Shown: positions 5,510 through 8,859 of the stretch, piece by piece | Layout of the letters: every line of letters begins with the position of its first letter | Position numbering within the stretch: the first letter of the stretch is position 1 | Assembly (NCBI GenBank): GCA_009177215.1 | Contig: WFLY01000252.1 | Span: forward strand, 1 to 8,859 | DNA length: 8,859 nt | Source: Bacillota bacterium | GTDB lineage: Bacteria; Bacillota; Clostridia; Lachnospirales; Lachnospiraceae | Reading direction: 5' to 3' | Notes under the pieces: model-generated | What the model saw: only the letters and a program-made list of their open reading frames with translations | Told to the model about the DNA's origin: nothing | Database searches by the model: none | Made by a program: the position numbers and the translations under genes

Positions 5510-7370
5510 ATGCCGCCTCCTCTTCCTGATTTTCCACATAATACTGCGCCTGAATACGGAACATTTCCGCATAGGAGCCGCCCTTCTTAAGCAATTCCTC
5601 ATGAGTTCCGTACTCCGTCATCTCCCCTTCCTCAAACATTGCCACATGGGAGCAAAACTGAGTGGAGCTTAGCCGATGGCTGATATAAACCGCTGTCTTC
5701 CCGCCAATAAGCTTATCAAAACTCTCATACAATCTCGCCTCCGCAAGAGCGTCCAACGCCGCCGTAGGCTCATCAAGAACCACCACGGGGGCTTCCTTGT
5801 ACAATGCCCTTGCCAAAGCAAGCTTCTGTTTTTCGCCGCCCGACAAATCCACTCCGTCGTCGTTCAGTATTTTTAGAAGCTCCGTATCCACCCCCGCGGG
5901 GAGCTCCTTTAGCTTTTCGGAGAGACCCGCCTTTTCAAGACAAGCCTCCGCCCTCTTTTTGTCGGTTCTCTCCGGCTCCTTCATTGAAACGTTTTCCGCC
6001 ATGGGAAATGCAAACAGCTCCACCTGCTGGAACACCGGTGCAAAAGCTTCATAATAGCTGTGTTTGTCGTATTCCCTGATATCCACTCCGTTTAAAAGGA
6101 TACGCCCCTCCGTAGGTTCATACAGACGTAAGAGCAGCTTGATAAAGGTTGACTTGCCCGCACCGTTTTTTCCCACAACCGCAAGACGTTCCCCCGCCCT
6201 TACCGTCAAATTCAGGTTTTTCAGGGCATACCTCTCTGCCTTGGGATAGCAAAAGGAGACATTTTCAAAGATAAATTCATAGGAAGACAGCTTGGGAAGC
6301 TTCCTTCCCTCCACTTCCTTGTCTCCGCCGTCAAAGTCAAGGAAGCTGCGGTAATCATCCACCTCCCTGCTTTTTGCCAAAAGACTACTGATATTGTTTA
6401 AAAATCCGGATATGTAATCAAAAAAAGCCGCCGCCGAAGCAATATACAGGCTGAAATTCCCTATGGTCACACTCCCCTTTACCACGGCATATATCAGCCA
6501 GACATATACCGCAAGCTGAGCAAACAGCCATAAAACATTAGAAGCGATAGAAGCCGCAAACCAAAGCCTTTCGTTCCTCTTTTGCGCCTCATAACGCACT
6601 GCATTCAAATCCCGATACTTGGAGAGGAGCCATTTTTGAAGCCCAAACATCCGGATATCCTTTGCTTCCGCAAAATTAGTTGTGGTATTCTGAATATAGT
6701 AGCGTTTTCTCCACCATGGCGCCAAAGCATCCCACACTGTTTTCTTTGCTTTTACATTAGTACGGTTATTGATAATAAAGTTCACTCCCGACAATAACAG
6801 CATAAAAAACACAACCCCAATATTCATAGTACCCAAAATACAGATTCCCACAATCACAACGGCAAGAGAATTCAACAAATTTACAATTTGGCGCATCATG
6901 CCCTCCACACCGTCATTATTATTATTACAAGCATTTCGTGCCTTTTGGTAACAATCCATAACATCAGGATTCTCCAAATGCTCAAAATCAATTTTCATCG
7001 CCTTCGCATTGGCACGCGCTTTCAGCGCTCTACACCGAACATTAATATAATGGGGCCATATCTCATTGCTGTAATAGGTGTTCAGCACGGTAACAACAAT
7101 CTGCACCGCAGCAAAACCAATCATCAAATATAACAGCCTTCTCCAATCACATTCCCCCATAACCGCATCTATGATAAACTTGGACAAAAAAGTCCACAAA
7201 TACATCATAAACGGCGCACAGACTATCCCTATGGGTATCAAATATGTAAACTGTCTGTCACTTTCAAGCATAGCGCGTATAATATAACGGATATTACTAA
7301 AAAGACCATACTCCTTGTGTAAAGGGTTCTGTTCCTTCTTTTCCTCTTTCTTTTTTTCTCTCTTCCTCAT
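5496..7370 (-). CDS. ABC exporter half-transporter (TMD-NBD), first subunit
   Basis: First of two adjacent exporter subunits, 624 residues. A very basic N-terminus (RKREKKKEEKKE) precedes about six membrane helices (roughly 40-330), including a cytoplasmic helix with AMKIDFEHLENP near 120-130. The NBD has Walker A GKNGAGKST (about 397), Q-loop region PVFQQVELF, signature LSGGEKQK (about 507), Walker B VVVLDEP with Glu (about 527), D-loop AALD and H-loop ISHRLSS (about 560). The in-frame ATG at 7382 is possible, but 7370 is preferred because GAGG sits 6 nt before it. The gene follows the XRE regulator after 103 nt with no obvious terminator, so the three may form one transcript. The 3' end contains the Shine-Dalgarno and start of the second subunit. 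A regulator-linked exporter pair of this kind often handles antimicrobial compounds or peptides; this is inference. Confidence 0.9.
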   Translation of the reverse strand: MRKREKKKEEKKEQNPLHKEYGLFSNIRYIIRAMLESDRQFTYLIPIGIVCAPFMMYLWTFLSKFIIDAVMGECDWRRLLYLMIGFAAVQIVVTVLNTYYSNEIWPHYINVRCRALKARANAKAMKIDFEHLENPDVMDCYQKARNACNNNNDGVEGMMRQIVNLLNSLAVVIVGICILGTMNIGVVFFMLLLSGVNFIINNRTNVKAKKTVWDALAPWWRKRYYIQNTTTNFAEAKDIRMFGLQKWLLSKYRDLNAVRYEAQKRNERLWFAASIASNVLWLFAQLAVYVWLIYAVVKGSVTIGNFSLYIASAAAFFDYISGFLNNISSLLAKSREVDDYRSFLDFDGGDKEVEGRKLPKLSSYEFIFENVSFCYPKAERYALKNLNLTVRAGERLAVVGKNGAGKSTFIKLLLRLYEPTEGRILLNGVDIREYDKHSYYEAFAPVFQQVELFAFPMAENVSMKEPERTDKKRAEACLEKAGLSEKLKELPAGVDTELLKILNDDGVDLSGGEKQKLALARALYKEAPVVVLDEPTAALDALAEARLYESFDKLIGGKTAVYISHRLSSTQFCSHVAMFEEGEMTEYGTHEELLKKGGSYAEMFRIQAQYYVENQEEEAAYGEA

Positions 7371-7405
7371 GTTATTCCTCATTTCTGCACCGTTTTTATT
7401 CCTCA
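7371..7405 (-). promoter_or_regulatory. Duplicated Shine-Dalgarno leader before the first ABC gene
   Basis: The ten bases TGAGGAATAA occur twice on the minus strand, at 7396-7405 and 7372-7381, 24 bp apart. The downstream copy places GAGG 6 nt before the ATG at 7370. The intervening CGGTGCAGAAATGAGG differs by one base from CGGCGCAGAAATGAGG before caxA. The upstream copy may be a standby ribosome site or a remnant of duplication. Confidence 0.45.
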
Positions 7406-7473
7406 GAAACCCGAGATCATGTGCGTTAAACTACTTTGTATTATGCCGTACACAGACGCAACATACGATTCTT

Positions 7474-8358
7474 TCATGGACTCTCCCTATCCAGCCAGCC
7501 CTTTCTTCTGGAACAAACCTGCAGGGAATAGCTATGCGCCGGGTTAAGAATAGACTCTGCCGCAGCAAACAACAAAAGCAAGACTGCCGACGGAGCTTCC
7601 TGTCTGATGTATACCTTCTCCTGTCTGCCATGCTCATCGACCAGCTTTGCCTGTCCTAATATGCCATTGCCGCCGCTCTCATTAAAGCTGCACAAATACT
7701 CCAAAGCTTCCTTTACACATTCCTCAGGCAGCTTAAGGCGTTTTGCAATTGTAGCCGCGTCCACACATTCATCATTTCCCAAAGAAAGCATAAAAAACAG
7801 TACTTTAATGTTCTCTTTCTTTCCCAAAAAAGCAAACAACTCTGCAAGCCTGTCAGTCACTTTAAAGTATGAGGAAAATCCCTCCTCCGGCTCCTTCATG
7901 ATTGTGTAAAATTCCAAATCCTTATTCAGTCTCATATAGGAAAAGCCTGACCTGCTCGTAACAGAAGACACTGTTATAGAATTCTTGTCTCCATGGCTTC
8001 TCTCAAAATAACATGTATTACCTACCCAACATGCCGACTGCATCGCCCAAATATAACGGAATATCTGCTCATGCCTCGCCTCGTAATCCCAATCTCCATT
8101 TTCCGCCATACTTTGAATAGACTCCAATAGCTGCTGCTCCAACGACACCTCTTTCTTCTCCCGTCCATAGAGATAATCAATGGACACTCCGAAATAATCG
8201 GCAATTCTCGGCAGCAAATCTCCGTTTGGGTAACTACCGTTTTCCCATTTAGAAATTGCCTGCGGACTAACTCCCAAATAATCGGCAATCTGTTCCTGTG
8301 TAACACTTTTCTCCTTGCGAAGCTTTGCAAGTTGTATTCCAAACATTGTTTCTGTCAT
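7474..8358 (-). CDS. XRE-family transcriptional regulator with C-terminal winged-helix-like domain
   Basis: DNA-binding regulator of 294 residues. Residues about 8-62 form a Cro/CI-type helix-turn-helix (QLAKLRKEKSVTQEQIADYL with GVSPQAISKWENG as the recognition part, then LPRIADYFGVSIDYLYG). The rest, about 70-294, is not a known domain to me. Its segment FFMLSLGNDECVDAATIAKR followed by KLPEECVKEALEYL reads like a second, winged-helix module. A Cys/aromatic-rich middle part (ACWVGNTCYFERSHG) could bind a ligand. The ATG at 8358 is chosen because GGAG lies 6 nt upstream; upstream in-frame ATGs at 8370 and 8400 lack a ribosome site. The gene lies directly before the two ABC exporter genes, same strand, so it probably controls them and perhaps itself. 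Several TTCAAC/GTTGAA motifs around its promoter are candidate operators. Confidence 0.85.
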   Translation of the reverse strand: MTETMFGIQLAKLRKEKSVTQEQIADYLGVSPQAISKWENGSYPNGDLLPRIADYFGVSIDYLYGREKKEVSLEQQLLESIQSMAENGDWDYEARHEQIFRYIWAMQSACWVGNTCYFERSHGDKNSITVSSVTSRSGFSYMRLNKDLEFYTIMKEPEEGFSSYFKVTDRLAELFAFLGKKENIKVLFFMLSLGNDECVDAATIAKRLKLPEECVKEALEYLCSFNESGGNGILGQAKLVDEHGRQEKVYIRQEAPSAVLLLLFAAAESILNPAHSYSLQVCSRRKGWLDRESP

Positions 8359-8411
8359 TTTAATCTCCATTCCGAAGCGTTTATGCGATGGGCAACGCAA
8401 ATCTCCAATTA

Positions 8412-8551
8412 TTCAACTTTTCAACGATATTACTACAATGCTTTTCTTCTCCCGGTTGAATTAATAGGATTATATCATGGCATTCAGTTGAGATAAACTT
8501 ATATTTTCAACTTTTGTTCTAAAATTATTTTAATTTTAAGCATTTTTCAAC
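8412..8551. promoter_or_regulatory. Cluster of TTCAAC/GTTGAA motifs (candidate operators)
   Basis: TTCAAC occurs on the plus strand at 8412-8417, 8420-8425, 8506-8511 and 8546-8551, and GTTGAA at 8455-8460, with a one-base variant GTTGAG at 8487-8492. GGTTGAA (8454-8460) and TTCAACC (8546-8552) form a wide inverted repeat. The sites bracket the regulator's promoter and fall inside its leader. Six near-identical hexamers in 140 bp is notable, but the DNA is A/T-rich and binding by the regulator is only inferred. Confidence 0.4.
8469..8474 (-). promoter_or_regulatory. Promoter (extended -10) of the XRE regulator and ABC operon
   Basis: On the minus strand TATAAT is preceded by TGA, giving the extended -10 TGATATAAT, the same string as in the promoter at the left edge. 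The -35 17-18 bp upstream (TTATCT/TTTATC) is poor, which the extended -10 can compensate. The start would lie near 8462, giving a leader of about 104 nt to the ATG at 8358. Confidence 0.55.
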
Positions 8552-8601
8552 CGTGGGTAGGGAAAACCATTGATAGTCAACAAAAAATCCTACTATAGCA
8601 C

Positions 8602-8630
8602 TTGTACAATACTTTCGATAAGGGTATACT
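8602..8630 (+). promoter_or_regulatory. Rightward promoter ahead of the repeat array
   Basis: TTGTAC (8602-8607) and TATACT (8625-8630) are spaced by exactly 17 bp, a good sigma-A match. The start should lie near 8637, immediately before the first 23-bp repeat. The transcript would therefore carry the repeat array in its leader and run out of the window at the right edge. It is divergent from the XRE-ABC operon. Confidence 0.65.
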
Positions 8631-8648
8631 TTAGCTGATACTAAAGTA
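8627..8648. promoter_or_regulatory. Perfect 8-bp inverted repeat over the -10/+1 region
   Basis: TACTTTAG (8627-8634), six spacer bases CTGATA, and CTAAAGTA (8641-8648) form a perfect 22-bp interrupted palindrome. It covers part of the -10 and the predicted start of the rightward promoter, the usual place of a repressor operator. The half-site CTAAAGTA also begins the repeat array and recurs within it at 8688-8695. Confidence 0.6.
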
Positions 8649-8780
8649 ATCAAAGAACAATTACTTAAGTAATCAAAGAACAATTACTAAAGTAATCAAA
8701 GAACAATTACTTAAGTAATCATAGAACAATTACTAAAACAATTACTTAAGCAATTTCTATAGCAATAATAGAACATTTTA
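8641..8780. repeat. Array of 23-bp tandem repeats with internal inverted repeats
   Basis: Four full units start with AGTAATC at 8645, 8668, 8691 and 8714, a constant 23-bp period. The first three are identical except for one alternating junction base; the fourth has one further change (AAAG to ATAG). Inside each unit AGTAAT and ATTACT form a 6-7 bp inverted repeat around CAAAGAACA. The junctions are palindromes that alternate: CTAAAG, CTTAAG, CTAAAG, CTTAAG, CTAAAA, CTTAAG, so the higher-order unit is 46 bp. A fifth unit (from about 8735) lacks about 11 bp, and further degenerate pieces (AGCAATTTCTAT, then AATAGAACATTTTA) follow to about 8780. The array starts at the predicted transcription start of the rightward promoter. 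It could be an operator array, iterons or an RNA hairpin array; there are no variable spacers as in CRISPR. Confidence 0.85.
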
Positions 8781-8808
8781 ATGCCAATATGTGAAATAAA
8801 TTGATGAA

Positions 8809-8825
8809 TTCAGAAAGGCTCTGAA
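8809..8825 (+). other. Small hairpin with a purine-rich loop
   Basis: TTCAGA (8809-8814) and TCTGAA (8820-8825) form a perfect 6-bp inverted repeat around AAGGC. It lies 6 bp before the ATG at 8832. The loop plus stem edge carries AAAGG, a possible weak ribosome site that folding would partly hide. It lacks a T-tract, so it is not a terminator. Confidence 0.3.
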
Positions 8826-8831
8826 CCCAAT

Positions 8832-8859
8832 ATGATTAATCCTAAGAAAGTCCTGCTGT
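8832..8859 (+). CDS. Possible start of a rightward gene, cut by the window edge
   Basis: An ATG at 8832 opens a frame reading MINPKKVLL that continues past the window end. It is the only plus-strand start near the edge that does not hit a stop quickly: those at 8781 and 8804 close after seven and six codons. It lies about 195 nt downstream of the predicted start of the rightward promoter, beyond the repeat array. The nearest Shine-Dalgarno-like AAAGG is 13 nt upstream, further than usual. Nine residues do not allow any identification. Confidence 0.25.

Noticed and set aside
7315..7659. Plus-strand frame over the gap between the regulator and first ABC gene
   Set aside because: Mostly antisense to the two genes, low-complexity Phe/Leu start, no Shine-Dalgarno site.
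8641..8780. CRISPR array
   Set aside because: The 23-bp units are head-to-tail without variable spacers, and no cas gene is present.
8359..8859. Insertion sequence or transposon end
   Set aside because: No transposase fragment or terminal inverted repeat with target duplication was seen. The repeats are internal tandem units, although a mobile element starting beyond the edge cannot be excluded.

Overview
The window looks like chromosomal DNA of a low-to-moderate GC Gram-positive Clostridia, most likely Lachnospiraceae or a close relative. The basis is the Shine-Dalgarno-dependent starts (GAGG/GGAGG), A/T-rich intergenic DNA with sigma-A-like promoters, the split FeoA + short FeoB pair, and the regulator plus two half-size ABC exporters typical of that group. 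No rRNA, tRNA, insertion sequence or CRISPR array was seen.

Left part (1-3620), metal homeostasis. A CaxA-type cation/Na+ antiporter is read leftward (53-991). Its roughly 340-nt leader starts at a clear promoter (1338-1366), forms a large structured RNA (1141-1329) resembling the yybP-ykoY manganese riboswitch, and ends in an intrinsic terminator (1116-1151). The terminator's 5' arm is the same segment that closes the aptamer stem P1, so the leader looks like a metal-induced ON switch. Divergently, feoA (1511-1774) and feoB (TTG start at 1767) encode a ferrous-iron importer. The 180-bp divergent region therefore separates cation efflux from Fe(II) uptake. At the far left edge a promoter (20-49, minus strand) points out of the window.

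Middle part (3668-8358), exporter cluster, all on the minus strand. It holds an XRE-family regulator (7474-8358) followed by two translationally coupled, paralogous TMD-NBD half-transporters (5496-7370 and 3668-5509, overlapping by 14 nt). They probably form a heterodimeric exporter controlled by the regulator; the substrate is unknown. feoB and the second ABC gene converge with only 47 bp between them and no obvious terminator.

Right part (8359-8859), an A/T-rich 500-bp region without a complete gene. It contains the regulator's extended -10 promoter among several TTCAAC/GTTGAA motifs. A second, divergent promoter (8602-8630, plus strand) has an 8-bp perfect inverted repeat over its -10 and start region. 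Directly after it lies an array of 23-bp tandem repeats (8641-about 8780), each with an inverted repeat and joined through palindromes that alternate CTAAAG/CTTAAG. The array would form the 5' leader of, or the operator/iteron array for, a gene that begins at or beyond the right edge. It is the least explained structure in the window.
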